Assembly (NCBI RefSeq): GCF_008369195.1
Contig: NZ_VOBC01000001.1
Location: forward strand, 1,178,001-1,242,000
Length of the DNA stretch: 64,000 nucleotides
From: Sporosarcina sp. ANT_H38
GTDB lineage: Bacteria; Bacillota; Bacilli; Bacillales_A; Planococcaceae
Direction of reading: 5' to 3'
Within the stretch, counting starts at the first letter, position 1. Each line of letters opens with the position of its first letter. The position numbers and the translations under genes were made by a program. This document shows positions 1 through 7,343 of this stretch, piece after piece. The notes beneath the pieces were generated by a model. That model did no database searches, was not told where the DNA came from, and saw only the letters and a program-made list of their open reading frames with translations.

Positions 1-299
1 TCGCTGCAGGTTGGCAACCGTGTTCTGGTCCGATTATTGGGGCTATTATTACACTTGCTGCCTCAAATCCTGGATCGGGTATGATTTATATGATTATGTA
101 CGTCCTTGGTTTTGCTATTCCATTTTTCGTACTGTCTTTCTTCATTACACGCCTTTCCTGGATTCGAACTCACAGTGGTTTAATCATGAAAATAGGTGGT
201 TATGTGATGATCGGAGTTGGAATTTTGCTGTTTTTCAATGGCATGCAGTACATAACGAGCTTACTAAGTCCTATTTTTGGCGATTTCATGGGCTTCTGA
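1..299 (+). CDS. ccdA: Cytochrome c biogenesis protein CcdA (C-terminal part)
   Basis: The window opens inside this gene; the reading frame runs from base 3 to a TGA at 297-299, giving the last 98 residues. The visible part has three hydrophobic segments and the motif GWQPCSGP, which matches the GW-PC-GP motif around the second conserved cysteine of CcdA/DsbD-type thiol-disulfide transporters. In the family this integral membrane protein carries reducing equivalents across the membrane to keep apocytochrome c cysteines reduced. A thioredoxin-like gene and a ccdC homologue follow on the same strand, as in the Bacillus ccd region. The 5' end is cut by the window, not by a mutation that can be seen. 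Confidence 0.85.
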   Translation, partial: AAGWQPCSGPIIGAIITLAASNPGSGMIYMIMYVLGFAIPFFVLSFFITRLSWIRTHSGLIMKIGGYVMIGVGILLFFNGMQYITSLLSPIFGDFMGF

Positions 300-319
300 T
301 TTAAGTTTGGAGGAATACA

Positions 320-628
320 ATGAAGGAAATTAAATCATTTGAGGAATGGCTTGAAACAGTTAAACTAAAAAGAAAGCTGCTCCTTTTTGTGAAAACCGAT
401 AATTGTTCAGTTTGTGTTGGATTATATCCACAAGTGAAAGCATTGGAAACGGTTTATCGATTACCCTTTTATATAGTGAATGTTGCGGAAGTACCTGAAA
501 TAGCAGGACAGCTATCGTTGTTTACGGCGCCTGTTGTCTTGTTATTCCATGAAGGGAAAGAATATGCACGATTCGCACGTTTTGTCTCGATGGAAGGATT
601 GAAACGTCGCTTGGAGGAAATACAATGA
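320..628 (+). CDS. Thioredoxin family protein
   Basis: A 102-residue soluble protein with a thioredoxin-like active site, C-S-V-C at about residues 29-32, and the cis-proline motif TAPVV near residue 72. It has no signal peptide, so it should work in the cytoplasm. It starts 20 bases after ccdA behind a GGAGG site and overlaps the next gene by four bases (ATGA), so it belongs to a ccdA-trx-ccdC transcription unit. In B. subtilis this position holds a response-regulator-like gene (ccdB/yneI), so the thioredoxin here is a difference in gene content. A role in passing electrons to CcdA is inferred from position only. Confidence 0.85.
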   Translation: MKEIKSFEEWLETVKLKRKLLLFVKTDNCSVCVGLYPQVKALETVYRLPFYIVNVAEVPEIAGQLSLFTAPVVLLFHEGKEYARFARFVSMEGLKRRLEEIQ

Positions 629-1125
629 ACGAAATGATTGAAACGATTTTCACGAAAGTGCCCCCCGGGTATCTCATTATAGGTTCTACTGTCCTAGCGC
701 TATTTATGGGGACGATGGCGCTTATTATCCGGACAAAAGCGGCAAAGAGACCAGTTACTCCTATGAAAATTATCTTGCCGCCTCTCTTTATGTCCACAGG
801 TGCACTGATGTTTATATTCGAGGAATTTCGGATTCCGCTGTCTCAAGTGCTCGAAGCCCTCTTAGTCGGGTTGCTATTTTCAATTATCTTAATAAAGACA
901 ACAAATTTCGAACGCAAAGACGGCGACATCTATATGAAACGATCGAAGGCATTCCTTTTTATCTTACTCGGGCTACTTATCGTCCGGCTCATCGGAAAAT
1001 TAGTTCTCAGCAATACAATCGATGTAGGGGAACTTGGTGGCATGTTCTGGATTCTTGCATTTGGCATGATTGTTCCTTGGAGGATTGGCATGCTTCTCAA
1101 GTATAAAAAAATACAAGAACAATAG
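625..1125 (+). CDS. ccdC: CcdC family membrane protein
   Basis: This 166-residue protein has about five hydrophobic segments and a basic C-terminus, matching the CcdC (YneJ, DUF1453) family encoded beside ccdA in Bacillus. Its biochemical role is not settled in the family; in B. subtilis it is not essential for cytochrome c maturation. The start codon overlaps the stop of the thioredoxin gene, implying translational coupling. A strong bidirectional hairpin directly follows the stop codon and closes the unit. Confidence 0.85.
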   Translation: MNEMIETIFTKVPPGYLIIGSTVLALFMGTMALIIRTKAAKRPVTPMKIILPPLFMSTGALMFIFEEFRIPLSQVLEALLVGLLFSIILIKTTNFERKDGDIYMKRSKAFLFILLGLLIVRLIGKLVLSNTIDVGELGGMFWILAFGMIVPWRIGMLLKYKKIQEQ

Positions 1126-1170
1126 ATGTAAAAAGGTGTCCGCAATTAAATTGCGGACACCTTTTTACAT
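1126..1170. terminator. Bidirectional terminator between ccdC and the DUF2621 gene
   Basis: A perfect 21-bp inverted repeat with a 3-base loop. The outer part is A-rich on one side and T-rich on the other, so it can end transcription from both converging genes. Confidence 0.9.
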
Positions 1171-1193
1171 CTAGACCCCAGTATTTTGTTAAA

Positions 1194-1619
1194 TTAAAAC
1201 AAATCCTCATATGGGGTCAGATCGAATTCCATTGAAGTCAGTTTTTTGCGAAGGAATTTATGGTCCCGTTTCGGCGTTGCTTGTATATATCCACGGATAA
1301 TAAGATCAGTATCAATTTTCTTCGCATTTTCTTCGAGTGCAATCTCGCCAATCTTTCCTGCGATTTTTTGCTTCGCTACAGGGCGGAATAATTCCGGTAC
1401 TGGGACGACCAGCTCATTTAATAATAGTTTTGCTTCGTTATTCCAAAGGTGAAGAGAGCTCTCCACATAATGCTCTTCCCAATCAAGTGTAGATTTCCCA
1501 TCCGCTTTTGGAAATACTTTTAGAAACTTCCGGAACATGAAAAAGCCTCCGATGCCGAAAAGTCCAATAAGGACTACGCACCAAAAAATGATGAACCACA
1601 TAAATAGATCGTCTTGCAA
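1194..1619 (-). CDS. yneK: DUF2621 family membrane-anchored protein (YneK-like)
   Basis: A 141-residue protein with one N-terminal membrane segment (about residues 5-30) followed by a soluble domain with conserved W, E and R/K residues. It matches the DUF2621/YneK family by overall pattern and by position, because yneK follows yneJ (ccdC) in B. subtilis, although here it is on the opposite strand. The start is a TTG with a GAGGTG site about 8 bases upstream. No function is known for the family. Confidence 0.75.
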   Translation of the reverse strand: MQDDLFMWFIIFWCVVLIGLFGIGGFFMFRKFLKVFPKADGKSTLDWEEHYVESSLHLWNNEAKLLLNELVVPVPELFRPVAKQKIAGKIGEIALEENAKKIDTDLIIRGYIQATPKRDHKFLRKKLTSMEFDLTPYEDLF

Positions 1620-1763
1620 AATTCTTCACCTCTTCCATTCTACTCACCATTATAAGAGCATCTGTAAAAAAATACACGGACAATGTATTTTTTCCCTTAA
1701 TTTCACACTATAAATGGAGAGAAAAGAGGTGATCCACATGGTGACCAGCAAATTTAAGAAGGA

Positions 1764-1850
1764 TTAACCATTTATCTCTTTAATCGTATTGAAGTCATTC
1801 TATCCGAAGCAATCGAAAGCATTACTACAAAATTTGTGGCCAGGTGGTGA
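1764..1850 (+). pseudogene. YvrJ-like fragment (decayed)
   Basis: Reading from base 1764 gives 28 residues beginning LTIYLFNRIEVILSEAIESI and ending at TGA. The stretch Y-L-F-N-R-I-E is the hallmark of the short YvrJ family. No start codon in this frame is available: a TAA lies nine bases upstream, and the ribosome site near 1728 leads instead into an unrelated 9-codon frame. It therefore reads as the C-terminal half of a lost gene. Confidence 0.4.
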
Positions 1851-2018
1851 TCAAGTTATTTACTGATTAATCGACAGACGTATTAAAAAGTATAAGTTTT
1901 AAACCTGAGCACTCTCTAGACGACAGCGCCTCGCGCCTCCAGCAGGGGACTAGAACTACATTCCTCCTGTTTTTCGGGTCTACCAAAGCTCTTGCACATT
2001 TCTTGAAAGGGGGAAGAG

Positions 2019-2147
2019 ATGGAACAATGGACGAATTTAATACAAGAAGTTAGGTTTCCGAACTTTGTATCATTCTATCTTTTTTACTGACTCGAAACAA
2101 AACTTGTCGCTATAGACGATGTCTTTGTATCTCTAAAAAAGAAGTGA
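2019..2147 (+). pseudogene. YvrJ family protein with in-frame stop
   Basis: Starting at ATG 2019, behind a GAAAGGGGG ribosome site, the frame encodes MEQWTNLIQEVRFPNFVSFY and then meets TGA at 2088-2090. Without that TGA it continues in the same frame as LETKLVAIDDVFVSLKKK to a second stop at 2145. The joined 41 residues fit the YvrJ pattern of a short membrane stretch followed by [YF]-R-[LI]-E, with the stop replacing the expected arginine. This is a single-codon lesion in an otherwise intact small gene. The stretch 1851-2018 holds nothing that I recognise. Confidence 0.55.
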
Positions 2148-2255
2148 ACTTCACGGAATCGTCATGGATTTGACATGACTTCAATCAGCACAATGCTTGT
2201 TTGGTGCTATTTCTTCCGCTATGATGGAAGTATATTGGTTAGTGGAGGAATACAA

Positions 2256-2846
2256 ATGAGAAAAAAACTAGTACTACCTTATTTATTACTTATTGTGCTG
2301 ATCTTGAGTGCATGTTCTGGCGGATTCAAAGAAGAGCATAATTATAAAATTGAACCGTTTGAATTTACAAACCAGCACAATGCAAAGGTTTCATTAGATG
2401 ATATGAAAGGTAAAGTATGGTTGGCACAATTTATCTTCACGGTTTGTACGAGTGCCTGCCCACCGATGATGAGTAATATGGCTGATCTCGATAAACAACT
2501 TATTGATGAAGGCGTTGAAGATTATAAAATCGTCTCCTTCAGTATTGATCCTACAGTCGATACACCAGAACTATTACAGGAATACTTAGATTTATATGAT
2601 GTTCAAGATCAAAGCAAATGGGAAATGCTTACTGGGTATTCACAAGAGAAAATCACCGACTTTGCGGCGAAGTCATTCAAGACGCTTGTTGCTGATATAC
2701 CCGATTCAGACCAAGTAATGCACGCAACTTACTTTTCCCTAGTCAATAAAAAAGGGGAAGTCGTTAAAACCTACAATGGTATGGTAGATGTGCCATTTGA
2801 TCAAATCGTCAAGGACATGAAAGCACTTAGTAAAGAGGGTGCATAA
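2256..2846 (+). CDS. SCO1/SenC family copper-binding lipoprotein
   Basis: The start at ATG 2256 is chosen over the upstream in-frame ATG at 2175 because it has a GGAGGA site and begins a proper lipoprotein signal. The 196-residue product has a lipobox L-S-A-C with the lipidated cysteine at residue 20. It then has the thioredoxin-fold SCO domain with C-T-S-A-C (Cys64, Cys68) and the third copper ligand His156. SCO proteins deliver copper to the CuA centre of cytochrome c oxidase, or keep its cysteines reduced, on the outer face of the membrane (compare B. subtilis YpmQ). It is probably co-transcribed with the transglycosylase gene 36 bases downstream. Confidence 0.9.
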   Translation: MRKKLVLPYLLLIVLILSACSGGFKEEHNYKIEPFEFTNQHNAKVSLDDMKGKVWLAQFIFTVCTSACPPMMSNMADLDKQLIDEGVEDYKIVSFSIDPTVDTPELLQEYLDLYDVQDQSKWEMLTGYSQEKITDFAAKSFKTLVADIPDSDQVMHATYFSLVNKKGEVVKTYNGMVDVPFDQIVKDMKALSKEGA

Positions 2847-2882
2847 CTAAAAAAGCAATACTGGATTTAACGGGGTGGAAAG

Positions 2883-3554
2883 ATGAAAAAGCAAAAACGT
2901 AAAGGATTATCTATCAAGGTGAAAGCGATGCTTATCATCCTGCTTATCCCCATAGCTGTTACTGTCTTCACATTAACGGCTATTATTTGGACAGGTATAC
3001 AAAATCCAGAGCTCATTCGAAAATCTGCAAGTACTTTGCTCGAAATAGGGGAACGCCACACTGCTACAACAATTCCTGAAGAGTACATACCAGTCTATAA
3101 AGAGGCGGCCGAGACGTATGGTGTGCCATGGACACTACTTGCAGCACACCACCGTATTGAAACTCGATTTTCAACGATGGACCCGCTTCTTTCGCCAGTA
3201 GGTGCAGAAGGACATTTGCAGTTCATGCCTTGCACATTCGTTGGCTGGACTTATCCGGGATGCGGCGGTCTTGGAAAGGGAGAAATTCCTGAAAAAGATA
3301 AAACAAATCCCAAAATCATCAAAAAATACGGTGGATACGGCGTTGATGCAAATGGTGACGGTATTGCCGATCCATATGATATCGAAGACGCGATTTTTAG
3401 CGCCGCTAACTATCTTTCAAAAAGCGGTGCAGCAGATGGAGATTACGAAAAAGCGATTTTCAATTATAATCGCAGTGAAAAATACGTCCAGGACGTACTG
3501 CACTTTTTTAATGATTTTGAAGGCCAACGACTTGAAATGGAAAAAGCCAATTAA
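2883..3554 (+). CDS. Lytic transglycosylase/lysozyme-like cell wall enzyme
   Basis: A 223-residue protein with an N-terminal membrane anchor (about residues 14-38) and an extracytoplasmic SLT-like domain. The likely catalytic glutamate lies in HHRIETRFS (about residue 93), and the segment GAEGHLQFMPCTF matches the GAxGxxQFMPxT motif of MltB/lysozyme-like enzymes. The domain cleaves the glycan strand of peptidoglycan. The segment DANGDGIADPYDIEDAIFSA is also typical of these enzymes. It follows the SCO gene on the same strand and is closed by a terminator. Confidence 0.85.
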   Translation: MKKQKRKGLSIKVKAMLIILLIPIAVTVFTLTAIIWTGIQNPELIRKSASTLLEIGERHTATTIPEEYIPVYKEAAETYGVPWTLLAAHHRIETRFSTMDPLLSPVGAEGHLQFMPCTFVGWTYPGCGGLGKGEIPEKDKTNPKIIKKYGGYGVDANGDGIADPYDIEDAIFSAANYLSKSGAADGDYEKAIFNYNRSEKYVQDVLHFFNDFEGQRLEMEKAN

Positions 3555-3578
3555 GAAAAGTGCCTAAACACAATTAAA

Positions 3579-3614
3579 AAGATGGACCACCAGTAAATTG
3601 TGGTCCATCTTTTT
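3579..3614. terminator. Terminator after the transglycosylase gene
   Basis: The stem pairs GATGGACCAC (3581-3590) with GTGGTCCATC (3600-3609), followed by TTTTT. A-rich sequence on the other side lets it serve the converging GlsB-type gene as well. Confidence 0.9.
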
Positions 3615-3632
3615 ATTCGTTATTTATTGGAA

Positions 3633-3887
3633 TTACGAAGCTTTACGCATTGATCTCATAATTAGGCTCACAATGAATACAAGGATAACCGATCCAATGA
3701 AAGCGGGGAAAATGTAGAAATCGGAAATTTTAGGACCCCATTGTCCAAGTAACATTCCACCAATCCATGCACCGATGATTCCGGCAATAATATTACCAAT
3801 GATGCCGCCTGGGATATCTTTCCCTATAATCATGCCTGCGAGCCAACCGATAATCCCGCCAATAATTAAATACCAAATAAAACTCAT
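3633..3887 (-). CDS. GlsB/YeaQ/YmgE family membrane protein
   Basis: An 84-residue, very hydrophobic protein with three predicted membrane helices, rich in glycine (GGIIGWLAG, GNIIAGIIGAWIGG). This pattern is characteristic of the transglycosylase-associated protein family PF04226, a group of general stress proteins with unknown biochemistry. The ATG at 3887 is preferred to the ATG nine bases upstream because AAAAGGAG lies at the correct distance from it. Confidence 0.85.
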   Translation of the reverse strand: MSFIWYLIIGGIIGWLAGMIIGKDIPGGIIGNIIAGIIGAWIGGMLLGQWGPKISDFYIFPAFIGSVILVFIVSLIMRSMRKAS

Positions 3888-3987
3888 ATTTTCCATCTCC
3901 TTTTCAGCAATTTATAATTTCGTCTACAGTCTTTGCTATAACCTTTATTACAATCCTTTAAACATCAAAAAATAAAAAACACGGGAG

Positions 3988-4533
3988 TTAACCCACAACA
4001 GTAGCACCTAACGTTTGTTGAAAATGACGGAGTGCCCATTCATGACCTGCTGGATCGAAGCTGGCGACACCTTTTTCATGAACTAAAATGTCAAATCCGC
4101 AGTTGTAAGCATCGATGGCTGTATGTAGAATGCAGATATCTGTACAGACACCAACCAAATGTAATTCGGTAATTCTGCGTGCTCGAAGAAGCAATTCCAG
4201 ATCTGTTCCTGCAAATGCACTAAAACGTGTTTTGTCCATCCAATGGATTTCTTCTTTGCGTTCATCATACAATTGTTGGAGAGAGCCATATAGATTCCTT
4301 CCGGCAGTACCACGAATATTATGGGGCGGGAATTGATTTGTTTCAGGATGATACAAATCATTTACATCATGAACGTCAACTGGCATTACAACGAAATGGC
4401 CTTCATCTAAAAATTTTTTCGTTAATTTGGTGATATATTTTTCCAATTCAATTCCTGGTTGACCGCATGTAAGTGCACCATCTTTAGCCACAAAATCCAC
4501 TGTATAATCAATAACCAACAACGCCTTCTTCAT
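3988..4533 (-). CDS. pncA: Nicotinamidase (cysteine hydrolase)
   Basis: A 181-residue isochorismatase-fold hydrolase. The catalytic triad is visible: Asp9 in VIDYTVDF, Lys in MDKTRFSAF, and the nucleophile Cys in GVCTDIC, with the cis-peptide V-C context. The sequence strongly resembles B. subtilis YueJ/PncA, including TRFSAFAGTDLELLLR and the DVHD segment that binds the metal. It hydrolyses nicotinamide to nicotinate for NAD salvage in the cytoplasm. It is a single gene behind a GGGGTGG ribosome site. Confidence 0.92.
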   Translation of the reverse strand: MKKALLVIDYTVDFVAKDGALTCGQPGIELEKYITKLTKKFLDEGHFVVMPVDVHDVNDLYHPETNQFPPHNIRGTAGRNLYGSLQQLYDERKEEIHWMDKTRFSAFAGTDLELLLRARRITELHLVGVCTDICILHTAIDAYNCGFDILVHEKGVASFDPAGHEWALRHFQQTLGATVVG

Positions 4534-4695
4534 TTATGCCACCCCTTTTAATTTCATCCATTCCATCATGCCATAATTTAGTAACTATTTCATTACTCTT
4601 AAAAAATCGAATATAAAAGTAATTTTGCGCGGAAGTGACAATCAGAATATACTTGATAGAATACTAGCTGTTCCTACCTGAAGGGAGATAGCCTT

Positions 4696-5868
4696 TTGAA
4701 AGAAGCAGAAGCGGCCTACGCCCATCTTACACGTCCGTTCGCTTGCATTGACCTTGAAGCGCTTGACCGAAATATCGCATTTGTCAACAAGTCCTCTGGA
4801 AAGAAAGGAGTCCGAATCGCTACGAAATCTGTGCGATCCGTAGAATTACTGCAATACATTGGACAGAGATTGGATTCTCCTGCCGGTTGGATGACATTCG
4901 ATCTCAGGGAAACACTTTTCTTACTCGAAAAAGGATTTAACGACCTGTTGCTCGGCTATCCGCAATTTGAAGAACATGCGCTTATGCACCTCATTCCCTT
5001 TATTCGTGAAGGTCGGACAGTCATCTTTATGGTTGACCGGATTGAACAGTGGGAGTGGCTAGAGTCTATAGCCAAGCAGAATGAAGTCCTACTTGAAATC
5101 TGTATCGATATAAACGTATCATCAAATTTCAAAATACTGTATTTCGGAACAAACCGCTCTTCCTTAAAATCCATTGCAAAGTTAAAGAGTTTATTGGAGG
5201 CAGGCAGTTTATTCACACATACACCAATCACTGGTTTAATGGGCTATGAAGCACAAATTGCGGGTGTGGCAGATATCCCAGTAGCGCGATGGCAGTCGGC
5301 CCTCGTCAAACCATTGAAGCGGCTATCTCGTAAAGATGTACGCAATTTCCGTAAAAGCGCAGTTAATATAATTCGAGAAAAGTCGCCAAGTTTTCGATTC
5401 GTAAATGGCGGAGGCTCTGGCAGCATCGATTTCACATCTGGGGAAGAGGAAGTGACGGAACTGACAATAGGCTCTGCCTTTTACTTTCCAGCATTATTCT
5501 CCAGATATCAAAATTTGCCGCTTGAAACGGCAGCGACATTTGCCCTTCGTATCACAAGAATGCCCGAACCAGGAGTTATCGTCTGTCACGGGGGTGGCTA
5601 TATTGCGTCTGGAGCAACAGGAATTGACAAAAATCCAGTACCCATATGGCCAAAGAACCTTACCTTCTTGAAAAATGAAGGAGCGGGAGAAGTCCAAACG
5701 CCGTTACGGGATAAAAATGGAACTCTTCAAGTCGGAGATACCGTCTACTTTAGGCATGCCAAAGCTGGGGAACTCTGCGAACGCTTTTCGGAACTACATG
5801 CAAGGCGTGGATCTGAATATGTTGGTACTTATAAAACCTATAGAGGCGAGGGAGGTTGTTTTCTATGA
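4696..5868 (+). CDS. Alanine racemase-fold amino acid deaminase/aldolase (D-threonine aldolase-like)
   Basis: A TTG start behind AAGGGAGA gives 390 residues. The N-terminal PLP barrel carries the lysine motif RIATKSVRS (Lys43 likely binds PLP), and the C-terminal domain carries HGGGYIASG and the metal-site motif FRHAKAGELCERF with His and Cys. Together these identify the D-threonine aldolase/D-serine dehydratase-like family, annotated in Firmicutes as amino acid deaminase/aldolase. The exact substrate cannot be read from the sequence. Its stop codon overlaps the start of the FAD-dependent oxidase gene, so the two enzymes are made together and may act in one pathway. Confidence 0.85.
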   Translation: MKEAEAAYAHLTRPFACIDLEALDRNIAFVNKSSGKKGVRIATKSVRSVELLQYIGQRLDSPAGWMTFDLRETLFLLEKGFNDLLLGYPQFEEHALMHLIPFIREGRTVIFMVDRIEQWEWLESIAKQNEVLLEICIDINVSSNFKILYFGTNRSSLKSIAKLKSLLEAGSLFTHTPITGLMGYEAQIAGVADIPVARWQSALVKPLKRLSRKDVRNFRKSAVNIIREKSPSFRFVNGGGSGSIDFTSGEEEVTELTIGSAFYFPALFSRYQNLPLETAATFALRITRMPEPGVIVCHGGGYIASGATGIDKNPVPIWPKNLTFLKNEGAGEVQTPLRDKNGTLQVGDTVYFRHAKAGELCERFSELHARRGSEYVGTYKTYRGEGGCFL

Positions 5869-7178
5869 GTGTTCCGAAAAAAAGGGTGAAGTGGACGAAC
5901 TGGTCTAGGAATGTGAAAGCAGCGCCTGATTATTACCATTTCCCGAAAAGTGTCAGCGACATACAAGACGTTGTTAATAGCTGCAGAATTCGGGGTGTAT
6001 CACTACGCGTAACGGGAGCGGCACACTCATTCAGTCCTATTGCGAAGCCGGAAAGTGATGCCATGTCACTCGATAATCTACGGGGGCTTATCTCCTATGA
6101 TTCTGAAGCAATGGAAGTGAGACTTTGGGGCGGTACGTATTTGCATGAGGCTGCGCCAATACTTGCAGCCATTGGTTTGGGCTTTGAAAATATGGGCGAC
6201 ATTCAGGAGCAGACAATAGCTGGGGCAGTAAGTACAGGAACCCATGGCACGGGAATCGCTCTTGGTTCGCTATCCAGCCAAGTTGTTGCTTGGACATGGG
6301 TCGACGGAAAAGGGGAGATACAGTATCATCGTCGCAGTCAAGACGATTTGTCGAAAGCGCTTAGCCTTTCGCTTGGCATGCTCGGGGTCCTTATCGACGT
6401 GACTATAAAGGCAGTCCCTCTTTATAGTCTGCAGATGAAGAGTTATCGAAGTACGCTCGGTAATGCCCTCGCTGAATGGTCCTCCGGAATTCGGGACAAT
6501 CGGCATCTAGAATGGTTTTATTTCCCTGGAACGGATACGGTCCAAGTAAAAGAGACCAACATAACGCCACTTCACAAACAAACTTTACAATCGAAAACAG
6601 TCGAATTCATGAAAAATGGGCTAATTGAAAATGCTGGTTTCAAAGTGATTTCAGAACTTTGCCGCGTCAAACCCAGTATGTCACGAATGCTGACAACTAT
6701 TTCTGCGAAAAGTGTTCCAAACGGTTCAAAAAGGGGTATGTATTATGAAGTGTTCCCTTCACCTCGACTCGTCAAATTCATAGAGACGGAATATGCGATT
6801 CCTTTGCATGCATTTGAAGCATGTATCGAAGAAATCCATGGCTTCTTACGTGCACATCCGTTTTACGTCCATTTTCCAATCGAATGCAGAGTCACTGCTG
6901 GTGAAAATGCTTTTCTTAGCCCTACGCAAGGTGAGGAAACGGCGTTCCTTGCATTTCATATGTACAAAGGAATGGACGCTGGACCCTATTTTAAATGGGT
7001 ACACATGCTAATGGAAAAATACAATGGGCGGCCACATTTCGGAAAAGTGAACGATTTGACAAATGAAAAAATGCGACAACTTTATCCAAACCTCCAACGT
7101 TTCATGGAAATTCGACAACAGTACGACCCAAAAAGCGTTTTCATGACAAATTACTTGCAATCTATTTTTCGTATTTAA
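5865..7178 (+). CDS. FAD-binding D-arabinono-1,4-lactone oxidase family protein
   Basis: This gene overlaps the previous stop by ATGA and has GGGAGG nine bases upstream of ATG 5865. The 437 residues begin with a VAO-type FAD domain: PKSVSDIQDVV, RVTGAAHSFSP, and GTHGTG for the FAD pyrophosphate. The C-terminal ALO domain ends with HFGKVNDL and YDPKSVFMTNYL, the usual end of sugar-lactone oxidases. The family oxidises aldonolactones or sugar alcohols with oxygen or another acceptor. The substrate is unknown, and the tight coupling to the PLP enzyme is the only clue to its role. Confidence 0.88.
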   Translation: MSVPKKRVKWTNWSRNVKAAPDYYHFPKSVSDIQDVVNSCRIRGVSLRVTGAAHSFSPIAKPESDAMSLDNLRGLISYDSEAMEVRLWGGTYLHEAAPILAAIGLGFENMGDIQEQTIAGAVSTGTHGTGIALGSLSSQVVAWTWVDGKGEIQYHRRSQDDLSKALSLSLGMLGVLIDVTIKAVPLYSLQMKSYRSTLGNALAEWSSGIRDNRHLEWFYFPGTDTVQVKETNITPLHKQTLQSKTVEFMKNGLIENAGFKVISELCRVKPSMSRMLTTISAKSVPNGSKRGMYYEVFPSPRLVKFIETEYAIPLHAFEACIEEIHGFLRAHPFYVHFPIECRVTAGENAFLSPTQGEETAFLAFHMYKGMDAGPYFKWVHMLMEKYNGRPHFGKVNDLTNEKMRQLYPNLQRFMEIRQQYDPKSVFMTNYLQSIFRI

Positions 7179-7206
7179 AAAGATATTCCAGGGTCGACAG
7201 CAAGTC

Positions 7207-7244
7207 ATAACATTAACTTATGATAGACTATAAAGTTAATGTAT
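7207..7244 (+). promoter_or_regulatory. Candidate CcpC operator upstream of acnA
   Basis: Bases 7207-7221 read ATAA-N7-TTAT, the exact dyad bound by the LysR regulator CcpC at the B. subtilis citB promoter. A second, imperfect copy ATAA-N7-GTAT lies at 7230-7244. A TATTAT hexamer at 7263-7268 could be the -10, which would put the first dyad near -62, close to the -66 of B. subtilis. Citrate-dependent control by CcpC is inferred by analogy; the regulator gene is not in the window. Confidence 0.6.
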
Positions 7245-7343
7245 TTTACTTATGTGGGTTGATATTATATGATGGAGTAGAGAAAAGATGCTTATTTACA
7301 GCCTTTTCAGTAGTTTTTTACAGATAGAAGGAGGAATTCAGTA

